From contig NZ_JAMAYG010000001.1 of the NCBI RefSeq assembly GCF_023712425.1, positions 1 through 64,000 of the forward strand: a stretch of DNA of 64,000 bases. The letters run 5' to 3'. How positions within the stretch are numbered: position 1 is the first letter of the stretch; each line of letters starts with the position of its first letter. The translations under genes were made by a program, and so were the position numbers. Below are positions 35,148 through 43,907 of this stretch, one piece after another. The DNA comes from Rothia sp. P100 (lineage in GTDB: Bacteria; Actinomycetota; Actinomycetes; Actinomycetales; Micrococcaceae). The notes beneath the pieces were generated by a model, which saw only the letters and a list, made by a program, of their open reading frames with translations, did no database searches and was not told where the DNA came from.

Positions 35148-36140
35148 TTAGGCTCTGCTGGTGATGGCGCCGCCGGCTACGGTGAAGGGCCAGCTGATGC
35201 CGTTTTTGGTCATGACGGTGAGGGGGTCTACGCCGGGTGCGAAGAGGACGTCCCTGTTTTTGTAGGCGATGAAGTATTCGTCGAAGGGTGGGAGGTGGAA
35301 GGTGAGTCGTCTGGCTGCGGTGAGTTCTTTGCCGGTGACGTCTGCTTGCCAGGGTGCCATGTAGTGGGGCTGGTTGCCGATGTCTGTGCGCAGGAGTTTG
35401 CCGTCTGCGGCCAGTTGTTCTGTTGCTTTGAGGCTTGTGCCTTTAGGCAGGGAGGACCACCAGCAGAAGTCTTCGATGGTGGCGGGGCCGCGTGTGCTGA
35501 AGTAGCGTTGGGCCAGCTCTGTTGTGGCGTCGTCCTTGTTTCGCTGCTGTGCTTGTTCCAGTTCCTGGGGCAGGGCTACCTTGGTTTGTATGAAGGTGTC
35601 GTGCTGCCCTGCTTTGGGGCCTTGAATGATCTGCCCGCTAGCACCTAGACGGCGCAGATGGTGTGAGGTTACGGCGCTGGATTGAGGCAGGTGGGCTGTA
35701 ACGGAACGTAAGGACGCCCGGTCGGTGAGTTGGGGGCAGGCATCAAAAGTTGCCTGCTGGATTGAGTGGTACTCATCGGTGGTAATACCGGAGGCTGTTG
35801 CGAGCCTATCGATATTTCCTGCAACTGAGCGGTGACCGCAGAGCAACGCTACCCAAAGATCATCGCGATGCAGAAAGTGCAGGGTACCGCGCTGAGACCA
35901 GGTTCTAATGACCTCGTAGTCTGCCATGGCGGCGTCCAGTTCGCTGGTGTTCTTACCGGTCGGAGCTGCGTCCTGCCCGGCACGGATAGCAAGGCCGGTT
36001 AGCCCACCAGCATAGTTCTGCCCCTGAGTTGCCACCATATAGCGGGCTGCCTCGGCCAGGGTCGTCGGTGCAGGACGCGCGTCGGTAGGTGCGAGCGCTT
36101 GGGCGATGAGCCTGCGGGCGAGCAGTTCTTTGGTATCCAT
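35148..36140 (-). CDS. Winged-helix DNA-binding domain protein (AlkZ/HTH_42 family), possibly shortened
   Basis: A 330-aa member of the winged-helix family that includes the AlkZ/AZL glycosylases acting on interstrand cross-links. VATQGQNYAGGLTGLAIR near residue 36 and RTWSQRGTLHFLHRDDL near 78 are the family blocks, with FDEYFIAYKNRD near 290. The sequence stops at SWPFTVAGGAITSRA, where relatives usually continue with a conserved G-x-W-R segment, so the C-terminus seems about 40 residues short. Catalytic function is not certain. Confidence 0.78.
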   Translation of the reverse strand: MDTKELLARRLIAQALAPTDARPAPTTLAEAARYMVATQGQNYAGGLTGLAIRAGQDAAPTGKNTSELDAAMADYEVIRTWSQRGTLHFLHRDDLWVALLCGHRSVAGNIDRLATASGITTDEYHSIQQATFDACPQLTDRASLRSVTAHLPQSSAVTSHHLRRLGASGQIIQGPKAGQHDTFIQTKVALPQELEQAQQRNKDDATTELAQRYFSTRGPATIEDFCWWSSLPKGTSLKATEQLAADGKLLRTDIGNQPHYMAPWQADVTGKELTAARRLTFHLPPFDEYFIAYKNRDVLFAPGVDPLTVMTKNGISWPFTVAGGAITSRA

Positions 36141-36194
36141 GGCTCTAAGTTTAGAGGGGGCTGGGTGCAGATGGCGTGTGTTGACGGAGGGCTA

Positions 36195-36908
36195 TTAGCA
36201 ACCGTCGGGGCCACAGCTTGCTCCGCCTTCTGCTCCGGGGACGGTGAGTAGCGTGGGCTTGGGTTCTGCGGGGTGTAGTTGCTCCCAGACCTGGCGTAGT
36301 CCACCGAGAATGAAGTCAACGGGCTGGGCGCCGTTGATGGCCCACTTCCCTTCAATGAGGAAGAAGGGGACACCGCTGATGCCGTAGGTGCGGGCTTGGT
36401 TTTCGTCAGTGCGCACGGCATCTGCGTAAAGGTCGGTGGTGAGAACTTCTTCTACCTCAGGTGCAGGCAGCCCTAACTCGAGGGCGATCTCGCGGATGGT
36501 GGCGGGGTCAGCTACTGATTTGCCGTCGGTAAAGTAGGCGGTCTTGAAGGCTTGTTGGGCTTCACTGGCTTTTCCGTGAGCAGCCGCAAGATGGATCATG
36601 CGGTGGGCGTCAAAGGTGTTTCCGTACTGGGCTTTTTGCCAGTTGAAGGTCAGTCCGACGGCTTGGGCTCGGGCGGCGATATCTCGTTGGGATGCTTCTG
36701 ACTGCTCCAGGCTAATACCGTACTTGCGGGCGATGGCTTCAGCTAGCGTCCCCTCGGCTGTTGCTGGCGCGGTTGGGTCTAGTTCGAAGGAACGCCAGAT
36801 AATCTCAACAGCATCGCGGTGTTCGAATTGCTCGAGGGCAAGTTCGAGGTGGCGTTTGCCAATGAGGCAGAAGGGGCAAACAATGTCGGACCAGATTTCA
36901 ATCTTCAT
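36195..36908 (-). CDS. DsbA-family oxidoreductase (FrnE-like)
   Basis: A 237-aa cytoplasmic thioredoxin-fold protein. MKIEIWSDIVCPFC places the CPFC redox motif at residues 11-14; FDAHRMIHLAAAHG near 99 and GISGVPFFLIEGKWAINGAQP near 175 with the cis-Pro are typical of FrnE/DsbA-like disulphide isomerases. The tail GGASCGPDGC adds two cysteines, a possible second redox or metal site. No signal peptide is present. Confidence 0.9.
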   Translation of the reverse strand: MKIEIWSDIVCPFCLIGKRHLELALEQFEHRDAVEIIWRSFELDPTAPATAEGTLAEAIARKYGISLEQSEASQRDIAARAQAVGLTFNWQKAQYGNTFDAHRMIHLAAAHGKASEAQQAFKTAYFTDGKSVADPATIREIALELGLPAPEVEEVLTTDLYADAVRTDENQARTYGISGVPFFLIEGKWAINGAQPVDFILGGLRQVWEQLHPAEPKPTLLTVPGAEGGASCGPDGC

Positions 36909-37092
36909 GGAAACACTTTTCTTTCTAGGTAAAGTTTCTAGGGTGAATAACTAGTCGGGGCCCTACTTTATTCCAGCAGGAACACCACGCTGTATCCTTC
37001 CGGGTAAGAACTATGGTGGTGCCCTGCTCCAGGCTCAGAGCACCAAAGTAAGCGCTGATGGGGTTGGTATGTGTTGAGGGTGAGCCGGTACA

Positions 37093-37599
37093 GTGGTGGT
37101 GCAACGGTTTTCTACCCCGGACGGAGCTATGTCCCCTTCATCGTCACCCACCCCGCACCAGCTCTTTGGTTTCTTCGCAGCTGCCGAGATGGTTACCTGG
37201 GCTGGTCTGATCGCCGCTATTGTTAGCAGGGCGATTGGTCTTGCTGATTTCGTTTCTCTTGCCGGCGGTCTGCACGGCTTCATTTTTCTAAGCTACGCCA
37301 CCGCCACTGTCTTCGTCTGGGTTAATCAGAAATGGAAGCCTGCTCTAGGCATTATGGGCGTACTGCTAGCCATTGTGCCTTTTGCAACCGTGCCCTATGA
37401 AATTTTTCTTAAGAAGCGCGGCCTTTTGGACGGCGGGTGGCGTCTTGCCCCCGGCGGTCAGGCACCGCGCACCCTGGTAGAAAAGGTTCAGACTTGGGTG
37501 CTTCGTAACCCTCTACTGGCAATTATTTTGTTGCTTGCTTTTGTGGTGGCTCTCTACCTGACCCTGCTGTGGTTGGGCCCGCCCATCCCCAAGAACTAG
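37093..37599 (+). CDS. DUF3817 integral membrane protein
   Basis: A 168-aa membrane protein of the DUF3817 family, common in actinobacteria. HQLFGFFAAAEMVTWAGLIAAIV near residue 22, GGLHGFIFLSYATATVFVW near 58 and ALGIMGVLLAIVPFATVPYEI near 82 are the conserved helices; PLLAIILLLAFVVALYLTLL near 140 adds one more. The start is a GTG or the ATG 12 codons later. Function is unknown. Confidence 0.8.
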   Translation: MVVQRFSTPDGAMSPSSSPTPHQLFGFFAAAEMVTWAGLIAAIVSRAIGLADFVSLAGGLHGFIFLSYATATVFVWVNQKWKPALGIMGVLLAIVPFATVPYEIFLKKRGLLDGGWRLAPGGQAPRTLVEKVQTWVLRNPLLAIILLLAFVVALYLTLLWLGPPIPKN

Positions 37600-37627
37600 C
37601 CTCTGGGTCTCATTGCCCTCAATGGTC

Positions 37628-37660
37628 AGAACCCGGCGCCCGATGTGGCGCCGGGTTCTT
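37628..37660 (+). terminator. Terminator after the DUF3817 gene
   Basis: AGAACCCGGCGCC (37628-37640) and GGCGCCGGGTTCT (37647-37659) form a perfect 13-bp stem with a 6-base loop, about 30 bases after the stop. The T-run is short. Confidence 0.8.
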
Positions 37661-37751
37661 GCTATCGGGGGAGCAATAACCACCAGCTGTATTCTCAGTA
37701 GCTGGTCAGCATATTTCCGCTACGGCTACACCAACCCTAGGATGGTTGTCT

Positions 37752-38408
37752 ATGACCCTAACCCTCTGGCTTTCTCTCGTGGCTGCCTGTCTTATTATCA
37801 GTTTGACGCCTGGCGCCGGTGCGGTGAACACCATGACAACCTCCCTGCTCTATGGCTGGAGGCGTTCATTCTTTACGGTGCTGGGGCAACAGCTAGCGTT
37901 ACTGACGCAGATCGCTATTGTGGCTGCCGGGTTGGGGGTCATCGTTGCTCAGTCGCCCATCCTTTTTGACGTCATACGGTACGGCGGCGCGGCTTATCTG
38001 GTTTACCTGGGTATTCGTATGATGCTGGCAAAAGTGAAGCCAGCTCGGGATGCCGAATCCGCGCGGGTTGAGGGTGCGGGTAGAAAGGCTCCCAAACGTC
38101 CCGGTTCGCCGCTTTCACTGGTGAACCGCGGCTTTTGGGTCAACATGTCTAACCCTAAGGCTATTGTTTTTATTCTGGCTTTCATGCCGCAGTTCATTCG
38201 CCCGGATCAGCCGCAGCTACCCCAGTACCTGCTGCTGGCTTCCACCATGATTGTTATTGACATCGTGGTTATGTGGGGCGGTTTTGCGGTGGTGGCAAAA
38301 TCGCTCACCCGGCTCTCTCACTCGGTGCGTGGACAGCGAGCGCTCAACCTGGTCTTTGGTTCCCTCTTCATCCTGGTAGCAGCCATTATGGTGCTGGCCG
38401 GGCACTAG
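37752..38408 (+). CDS. LysE-family amino-acid/homoserine exporter
   Basis: A 218-aa LysE/RhtB translocator. LVAACLIISLTPGAGAVNTM near residue 10 is the family signature, followed by VIRYGGAAYLVYLGIRMML near 76 and GFWVNMSNPKAIVFILAFMPQFI near 128. Six membrane helices are expected. The ATG at 37752 has AGGATGG before it; a TTG two codons earlier is possible. The exported amino acid is unknown. Confidence 0.88.
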   Translation: MTLTLWLSLVAACLIISLTPGAGAVNTMTTSLLYGWRRSFFTVLGQQLALLTQIAIVAAGLGVIVAQSPILFDVIRYGGAAYLVYLGIRMMLAKVKPARDAESARVEGAGRKAPKRPGSPLSLVNRGFWVNMSNPKAIVFILAFMPQFIRPDQPQLPQYLLLASTMIVIDIVVMWGGFAVVAKSLTRLSHSVRGQRALNLVFGSLFILVAAIMVLAGH

Positions 38409-38548
38409 AAGCGGTCAAGAAAAGTCAGGGCTCGGAAGGTCCGCTCACCTGCGTGATGGGTTACCGTGCTGCTTAGTTTTATGGTCGTAGCTACTAAGGC
38501 TACATATACTGAAGTTCTGTAGGAGTCATCAGGCAGAGTAGGTTTTAG

Positions 38549-39400
38549 ATGCCACAATTTAAGCAGCTGAATTTGGCTCGCCATCAGATTTTAGACCTTG
38601 TTGATGCGGTTGCCCCTGGGCAGAAGGTACAAGAAATTGTTGAAACAGGCACCAGTTCAGTGGTTGTACTGACGCCTGATCTAGCCATACGTATAGCTCG
38701 TGACGAGATAGCGGCAAGGGAACTAAAGCGGACTCAACGTCTTGTCGATGAGTTGCCGGAGTTCTCCTTTCAGGTACCGCGCTCAGCAGCAGAGATTCTA
38801 GATGAGGGTGGCATTGTCGCAGTTCCCACTCACCGGCTTACGGGTAGCCCACATGCTGCTGGGTCGGGTAACCCCAAGGCGCTGAAAGCTGTACTGGATG
38901 AAATCCAGGAGGTTGATATCAGCGGACTCACAAATTTTCTTGCTGAACCTTACGTCTTCTGCGGGGGTCGTCAGCGGTTGGATGTTTTGCACAAGATAGT
39001 GCCTTTGTTGGACGCCGTCGCACAGGAACCAGCTTTGGAGATTATTCATCAGCTTGAAAACCAGGAAGCCAGGCTCACACCAGCTGATCTAGGCTTCACC
39101 CACGGCGATTAAGCTGGCTCTAATATGCTTTTCGAGGGTGACCAGGTGACAGCGATCCTCGACTGGGATTTAGCATCGGTATCTGACCCGGCTGTTGATG
39201 TGGCCAGCCTGGCTAACTGGCATGGGTGGCAGCTTCTCCCCCAGCTAGCCAACCCAGAGTTAGCTGACCGTGCTGAAATTCTGCGTCGGTCTCACCCGCT
39301 CCAGGCTGTCGCATTTGCCTATCTACATGGATGGTCAGAGGAAGAACTAACTATTGAAGCCCAAAGAGCCTCTGAACGCATCATCAATAATGCGTGTTGA
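38549..39400 (+). pseudogene. Aminoglycoside-phosphotransferase-family gene with in-frame stop
   Basis: Two frames in the same register, 38549-39112 and 39113-39400, are separated by a single TAA. The stop falls inside the catalytic loop: THGD-stop-AGSN, where an intact APH-type kinase would read HGDLxxxN. After it MLFEGDQVTAILDWD continues with the metal-binding DWD motif. The upstream half has the kinase-like N-lobe (VVVLTPDLAIRIARDE). The whole would be about 283 aa. A TTA or TTG to TAA change explains the break, so it seems a recent pseudogene unless the stop is read through. The substrate is unknown; drug resistance is not implied. Confidence 0.85.
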
Positions 39401-39417
39401 TAGCTTTCTAGATGAAC

Positions 39418-40017
39418 TCAGGCGCCAAGGCGGCTGAGTAGTCCCGCTTTTACCTGGGGCCATTCGTCGGTCAGGATGCTGAAGATGAGGGTGCTATCCC
39501 AGCTGCCATCCGCCATCCTTCTGTTGCGGCGCAGCTCCCCCTCAAGAGCTGCCCCCAACTTACTGACGGCTGCAGCTGACCGGGAGTTGATTCCCGCCAC
39601 CTCAAATTCAACCCTCGAAAACCCGTGTTCGAAGGCCCAGGAGAGCAGGGTGTATTTAGTGTCAGGGTTGACTGTGCTGCCCCAGACCTCCGGCGCATAG
39701 GCGGTATAGCCGATGGCCAGACTCTCGGTAGCTGGGTTGAGCTTATAGAAGGACGTGGTGCCGACCAGCTCCCCCTCATACCGCACCAGGTAGCTCCGCC
39801 CACCTTTCAACCAGGGGCAATAATCCACAAAGAACCTTACGTACTCTTCGGGCGAGGCTGGCAGAGCAGCGATACCCCCGGCGTGCCCACCGGCAAAGAC
39901 CTCCGGTACGCACAGCTTAGGCGCAACCGCATACAACCCATCAAGGGATAGAGGCTCAAGGGTTACATACCTTCCCCCAAGAATTTCGGTGGGGTGAGGA
40001 AATGCTAAAGCCGGCAT
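39418..40017 (-). CDS. GNAT acetyltransferase, RimJ/RimL-like
   Basis: A 199-aa protein resembling the RimJ/RimL-like group that acetylates protein N-termini or small molecules. GGRYVTLEPLSLDGLYAVAPKL near residue 14, LVGTTSFYKLNPATESLAIGYT near 86, WGSTVNPDTKYTLLSWAFEHGFSRVEF near 112 and NSRSAAAVSKLGAALEGELRR near 145 fit the fold; the pattern in place of the usual RGxG is typical of this subgroup. Convergent with the phosphotransferase pseudogene. Confidence 0.82.
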   Translation of the reverse strand: MPALAFPHPTEILGGRYVTLEPLSLDGLYAVAPKLCVPEVFAGGHAGGIAALPASPEEYVRFFVDYCPWLKGGRSYLVRYEGELVGTTSFYKLNPATESLAIGYTAYAPEVWGSTVNPDTKYTLLSWAFEHGFSRVEFEVAGINSRSAAAVSKLGAALEGELRRNRRMADGSWDSTLIFSILTDEWPQVKAGLLSRLGA

Positions 40018-40157
40018 GGCGCCCTCCGTGATAACTTATCGTGCTCGCCTGAGCAACGGGACTCACCCCAACTATGTCATACAACCACGTAGCTCATAGT
40101 AAAAATGTCCGTTCAAAGAACCAATGCTCTAGAGACTAAGGTTCGCAGCAACCAGGT

Positions 40158-40700
40158 TTACTGGGGATCGTCGTCCCAGGGAACAGGGGTGGTAACTCCC
40201 GTTTCCCAGTCGCGGCGCAAGATTGCGTAGGCAACCGATGCAACAGCTCCGCCGCCTGCCACAGGCCAGGCTTCCCGGTAATGGGCTTCTTTAACCCAAC
40301 CAGCTCGAACAAAAGTTTTCCGCATCGGCAGGTTATCCTCCCGGGTCTGCCCTTCAAAGCGAGCAAATTGGGGGTTATTCTCAAATAACCAGATGGTGAT
40401 CGATAACAGTAGGTCTTTGCCGAAGCCCTTACCGCGATGCTCCTCGGCTAGCCGCAGGTCAAAAAGCGGTGTTGGGTCTTCTAAGTCTTCAAGACGCACA
40501 AAACCAACCCGCCCCAGCGTCCGGTGCAGAATCCAGTAGGAGTCGTTCTCGTCATCCCGGTAAGCCCCTGCCTCGATAGCTTCTCTAATGTCTTCCGCCG
40601 TTGGATGAGGGTTCACGTGATAGGGCCAAGGCTGGGCTGTCATGAAGTTGATGAGCTCTTGCGCTTCAGCTACGGGGTCAATACGTTCAAAAGTAAACAT
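40158..40700 (-). CDS. GNAT-family acetyltransferase
   Basis: A 180-aa protein. RLAEEHRGKGFGKDLLLSITIWLF near residue 86 is a good acetyl-CoA motif A, and TREDNLPMRKTFVRAGWVKEAHYREAW near 119 covers motif B. The N-terminal MFTFERIDPVAEAQELINFM is family-like. The acceptor is unknown. Directly upstream lies the broken end of a methyltransferase gene on the other strand. Confidence 0.82.
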   Translation of the reverse strand: MFTFERIDPVAEAQELINFMTAQPWPYHVNPHPTAEDIREAIEAGAYRDDENDSYWILHRTLGRVGFVRLEDLEDPTPLFDLRLAEEHRGKGFGKDLLLSITIWLFENNPQFARFEGQTREDNLPMRKTFVRAGWVKEAHYREAWPVAGGGAVASVAYAILRRDWETGVTTPVPWDDDPQ

Positions 40701-40786
40701 CTGCTTCCTTACAGTAGTTCTTAGTGAAGCCTATCGTGAGGAAAGAGACTTCGGTAGCATCAAAGAAAATTCTAAAAACTTAGCGT

Positions 40787-41146
40787 GTGGAAACTTCTTG
40801 TATCCTCAAACCCGGTGGGCATTTTCTCACCCAGCAAGTGCACGGCCTTGAGGTCCCAGAATTTCAGGACTGGTTTGGCAGCGAGCCCCAGTACCCTCAC
40901 GTCACCGCAGAAAACTATTGCTCAGATCTAGAGGTAGCAGGTCTGGAGATTACGACGGTTGAGGACTGGTCGGGCCGTATGACCTTCAAGGACGCAGAAG
41001 CGCTCGTAACCTATCTGGGGTTGGTGCCTTGGGACGTCCCTGAGGATTTCACCGTAGATGCGTATGCAGATAGACTCTTGCGGTTGGACTCAGCGCCCAT
41101 CGCCGTCACCCAGCGCTGCTTCAGAATCTACGCAGCTAAAGCTTAG
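40787..41146 (+). pseudogene. C-terminal remnant of a SAM-dependent methyltransferase
   Basis: The frame opens in ILKPGGHFLTQQVHGLEVPEF, the post-catalytic LxPGG segment found two-thirds of the way through class I methyltransferases, and runs to a normal-looking end (RCFRIYAAKA). The SAM-binding N-terminal half is missing; upstream sequence in this frame and others is not methyltransferase-like and soon reaches the divergent GNAT promoter. About 113 residues survive. It is probably a deletion remnant and inactive. Confidence 0.7.
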
Positions 41147-41180
41147 GCACCTGATTCATAAGAAACTCAGCTTAAACAAA

Positions 41181-41211
41181 AAACGCCCTCACCGTTACGG
41201 TGAGGGCGTTT
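41181..41211 (-). terminator. Terminator after tRNA-Ala
   Basis: AAACGCCCTCACCG (41181-41194) and CGGTGAGGGCGTTT (41198-41211) are perfect complements with a 3-base loop. On the minus strand the stem is followed by TTTGTTTAAG. It ends the tRNA transcript and also lies after the methyltransferase remnant. Confidence 0.9.
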
Positions 41212-41217
41212 GCTCTG

Positions 41218-41290
41218 TGGAGATAAGGGGACTCGAACCCCTGACCCCTTGCATGCCATGCAAGTGCGCTACCAGCTGCGCCATATCCCC
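41218..41290 (-). tRNA. tRNA-Ala, anticodon GGC
   Basis: A 73-base cloverleaf on the minus strand: acceptor GGGGATA/TATCTCC, D-arm AGCTGGTA loop, anticodon stem CTTGC/GCAAG around ATGGCAT (anticodon GGC), T-arm AGGGG-TTCGAGT-CCCCT, and discriminator A. CCA is not encoded. It reads GCC (and GCU) alanine codons, and sits downstream of rsfS. Confidence 0.97.
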
Positions 41291-41420
41291 ATATTCTTTT
41301 GTTTGCCGCCGTGGCGACTCATCTAGTGTACCCAGATGTTTGAACGGCGCGCAAATCGGGGGACCCTATTTTTCAAAATTCTTCTACTTTTTTCTGCCCC
41401 CCATTTTGATCTGCAGAAAG

Positions 41421-41458
41421 CCGGACGCCGCGCACCAAATAGGGTGCGCGACGTCCGG
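41421..41458 (-). terminator. Stem-loop after rsfS
   Basis: CCGGACGCCGCGCACC (41421-41436) pairs with GGTGCGCGACGTCCGG (41443-41458), a 16-bp stem with a central mismatch and 6-base loop. It lies 36 bases after the rsfS stop, before the tRNA gene, and has no good T-run. Confidence 0.6.
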
Positions 41459-41493
41459 TGGTAAATGCTTTAAGGCAAACCTTGGCGGAGGTA

Positions 41494-41949
41494 CTAGTCG
41501 TCCTCGCGCTGGTTCATCAAATCCTCTGCGGGAGTGATGGTCTGGTAGTCAGCTTCAGCGCCAGCAATATCCACTGCACCAACCTCTGAGTCCAAGCCCA
41601 GCTCAATGCGGGGAGCTTCGCCCCACAGGCGGTCCAGGGCGTAGAAAGCGCGGTCCTCTTCGTGCTGAACGTGCACCACGATGTCACCGAAGTCCAGCAG
41701 AACCCAGCGGCCCTCAGCGCGACCTTCGCGGCGCAGGGGCTTGATGCCCAACTCTTCGCGGAGCTTATCTTCAACCCCATCAACAATCGCGTTGACCAGT
41801 CGTTCGTTGTGGGCTGAGACAACGAGGAACCCGTCAATCAAACCCATGATGTCAGAAGCATCAACAGCTAGCAGGTTGGTTCCCTGCATATCGTCCGCAG
41901 CGCGTGCGGCCACCTTTAGCGCTTCAATAGACTCTGCAGCAGCAGTCAT
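41494..41949 (-). CDS. rsfS: Ribosome silencing factor RsfS
   Basis: RsfS binds L14 and blocks subunit joining under starvation. Started at MTAAAESIEALKVAARAADD after a GGAAAGGG site, 151 aa. VSAHNERLVNAIVDGVEDKLRE near residue 44, GRWVLLDFGDIVVHVQHEEDRAFYALDRLW near 80 are the family core. The acidic C-terminal tail (TPAEDLMNQREDD) is longer than usual. Location near nadD is conserved in bacteria. Confidence 0.95.
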   Translation of the reverse strand: MTAAAESIEALKVAARAADDMQGTNLLAVDASDIMGLIDGFLVVSAHNERLVNAIVDGVEDKLREELGIKPLRREGRAEGRWVLLDFGDIVVHVQHEEDRAFYALDRLWGEAPRIELGLDSEVGAVDIAGAEADYQTITPAEDLMNQREDD

Positions 41950-42002
41950 TTCGCCCTTTCCGAGCACGTAGCACCCCAAACTTTTTGGGGTCTATCTAAA
42001 AC

Positions 42003-43016
42003 TTATTGAAAAAAGAAGAACCATACAATCAGCAATAGCGCCACAAGCACCACAATGCCAATAATTGACGCCATCGCCCCGCTCTGAGCGGCTGGTTGAT
42101 CAGCTTGCTCTGAGGCAACCTCAATATCGGTGGACTGGCTTGTTTCGTCAGTCGTATCGATGGTCTCTTCTTGATTGGCAACCTCCACCTCTCGGTCGGT
42201 AGGTTGCGCGGTGAATTCTTCACCGCTTTCTTCAGTCATTACCTCTGATGAATGATCGCCCATGAGGGGTTCTTCGGTTTCATCAGAACTCTCAGAGTCT
42301 ACCGCACGGTCAACCTGTTCGGAACTGTTGACGGTAGCCGGTTCAGTCACATCACCGGAAAGCCCTGCGGGCAGTGTCTCGTCTAACTCCGTTAAATCAA
42401 GGCCCTGAGCGTCCACAGCGCGAACGGGCGATGGGAGGCTAAGCTCTGGTAGCTCCACCTGAGTATCAGCTGGGGTTTCATTAGGAAGCTCAGATTGAAC
42501 CTCTGCCGTGCCCTCCCCCGGTAGCTCATCGGGAACAAATGCTGAATCCCCCAAGAAGTCGCCGGTGGGTGAGGCGTAATCAGCTGAAGGATAAGCACCC
42601 ATTGTTTCAACCGGCGCATCACCTGCGTATATCTGCTGCCCAATCTGGGTCAGGGGGTCCTCCAGCACGGTTGCTTGAGTCTGTTCAAAATCCAGCTCGG
42701 GTTCATCTGAGGTGACCTTTTGGTCAATAGAACCCAGGCTCGCTAGCTGATCGAGGTAACCGGCACGGTGAGACTGCGGGGATGGCGCCTGCCCACTCAT
42801 GAACATAGGTGCAGCGGGTAAGGGGTCATCCCCGCGCTCTACGGCGCGCAGGTAATCAGCCACCTCCTCATAGTAACGAGCCAAACGACGCGGGCCCATG
42901 GGCCTGGCCGGAGGGGGTATAGTAAGCCCATCCTCCGTGATCAAAGGCTCGGTGAGGTAGGTGGTGCTGTTTTTAGCAGCTGGTCCTTCTGCTGATTCAG
43001 CAGGTGATTTACTCAA
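42003..43016 (-). CDS. Acidic, tail-anchored membrane protein of unknown function
   Basis: A 337-aa protein. The first 100 residues are moderately conserved-looking (RPMGPRRLARYYEEVADYLRAVERGDDPLP near residue 38), then comes a long acidic, low-complexity region rich in Glu, Ser, Thr, Asp and Val. A single C-terminal membrane helix (IIGIVVLVALLLIVWFFFF) ends one residue before the stop, so the bulk should face the cytoplasm. It lies between nadD and rsfS. Function is not recognised. Confidence 0.7.
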   Translation of the reverse strand: MSKSPAESAEGPAAKNSTTYLTEPLITEDGLTIPPPARPMGPRRLARYYEEVADYLRAVERGDDPLPAAPMFMSGQAPSPQSHRAGYLDQLASLGSIDQKVTSDEPELDFEQTQATVLEDPLTQIGQQIYAGDAPVETMGAYPSADYASPTGDFLGDSAFVPDELPGEGTAEVQSELPNETPADTQVELPELSLPSPVRAVDAQGLDLTELDETLPAGLSGDVTEPATVNSSEQVDRAVDSESSDETEEPLMGDHSSEVMTEESGEEFTAQPTDREVEVANQEETIDTTDETSQSTDIEVASEQADQPAAQSGAMASIIGIVVLVALLLIVWFFFFQ

Positions 43017-43122
43017 GGGGGTCCTCAGTGGTCGAGAGCGTAACTAACACTTATCTTCATGGTAGCAAGACAGCCAGAAACGCTCTAGCCAGGAACGCTG
43101 TGCACCGAAGGTGTGGCAGGTT

Positions 43123-43818
43123 CTAAGCTACTGGTGGCAGACCTTCGTTGTAGCTACCTGCCCCGGCGGCCGCATCGTCAGCGCTGTATAGCTCGTACTT
43201 GTTGATATATTGCACCACACCGTCAGGCACCAGGTACCAGACCGGCATTTTATCGCGGGCACGGTCTCTAATGCCCGTTGATGAAATTGCCATAGCGGGG
43301 ATTTCCAGGAGGGCCACTCGTCCCTCAGCAGGCCCGGGGATAGTCAGTTCATGCCCGGGGCGGGTCACACCGATGAAGTAGGCAAGGTCCCACATCTTCT
43401 CGGCGTCCTTCCAGGTCATCATCTGCCCTAGAGCGTCAGCACCGGTGATGAAGAAGAGATCGGCGTTGGGGCGTAGCTCGTGCAAGTCGGTGAGCGTATC
43501 GATAGTGTAGGTGGGCCCTTCACGGTCAATATCCACGCGGCTCACGGTAAAGCGAGGGTTGGAAGCGGTAGCGATCACCGTCATGAGGTAGCGGTGCTCG
43601 GGGTCTGTCACCTCTTTATCGGCCTTTTGCCAGGGCTGCCCAGTGGGGACAAAAACTACCTCATCCAAATCAAGATAGGCAGCCACCTCACTGGCAGCAA
43701 CCAGGTGCCCGTGGTGGATGGGGTCAAAGGTTCCACCCATCACCCCCAGACGGGTTCTTCCCGGGGTTCTTTGGGGGATGCCAAGGTTCACTTGGTCATC
43801 GAACGTTGTAGCGTTCAC
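43123..43818 (-). CDS. nadD: Nicotinate-nucleotide adenylyltransferase NadD
   Basis: NadD joins NaMN and ATP to deamido-NAD+. The start is a GTG with AGGAG nine bases before, giving 231 aa; the frame extends further without support. [22 protein letters not shown] near residue 23 is the nucleotidyltransferase HxGH motif, [10 protein letters not shown] near 57, [16 protein letters not shown] near 122 and [22 protein letters not shown] near 178 complete the family. A 15-residue N-terminal and 25-residue C-terminal extension are mild oddities. Confidence 0.96.
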   Translation of the reverse strand: MNATTFDDQVNLGIPQRTPGRTRLGVMGGTFDPIHHGHLVAASEVAAYLDLDEVVFVPTGQPWQKADKEVTDPEHRYLMTVIATASNPRFTVSRVDIDREGPTYTIDTLTDLHELRPNADLFFITGADALGQMMTWKDAEKMWDLAYFIGVTRPGHELTIPGPAEGRVALLEIPAMAISSTGIRDRARDKMPVWYLVPDGVVQYINKYELYSADDAAAGAGSYNEGLPPVA

Positions 43819-43848
43819 AGGTCTCCTGCCGAGTAGGTGGTACAACAG

Positions 43849-43886
43849 CGGCGCGAGCGCCGGAAGATTTTCCGGCACTCGCGCCG
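43849..43886 (-). terminator. Stem-loop between a small membrane-protein gene and nadD
   Basis: CGGCGCGAGCGCCGGAA (43849-43865) pairs with TTCCGGCACTCGCGCCG (43870-43886), a 17-bp stem with one mismatch and a 4-base loop. It lies 21 bases after the stop of the 84-aa gene. Confidence 0.8.
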
Positions 43887-43907
43887 ACAGTTATAAAGAT
43901 TATTTGC

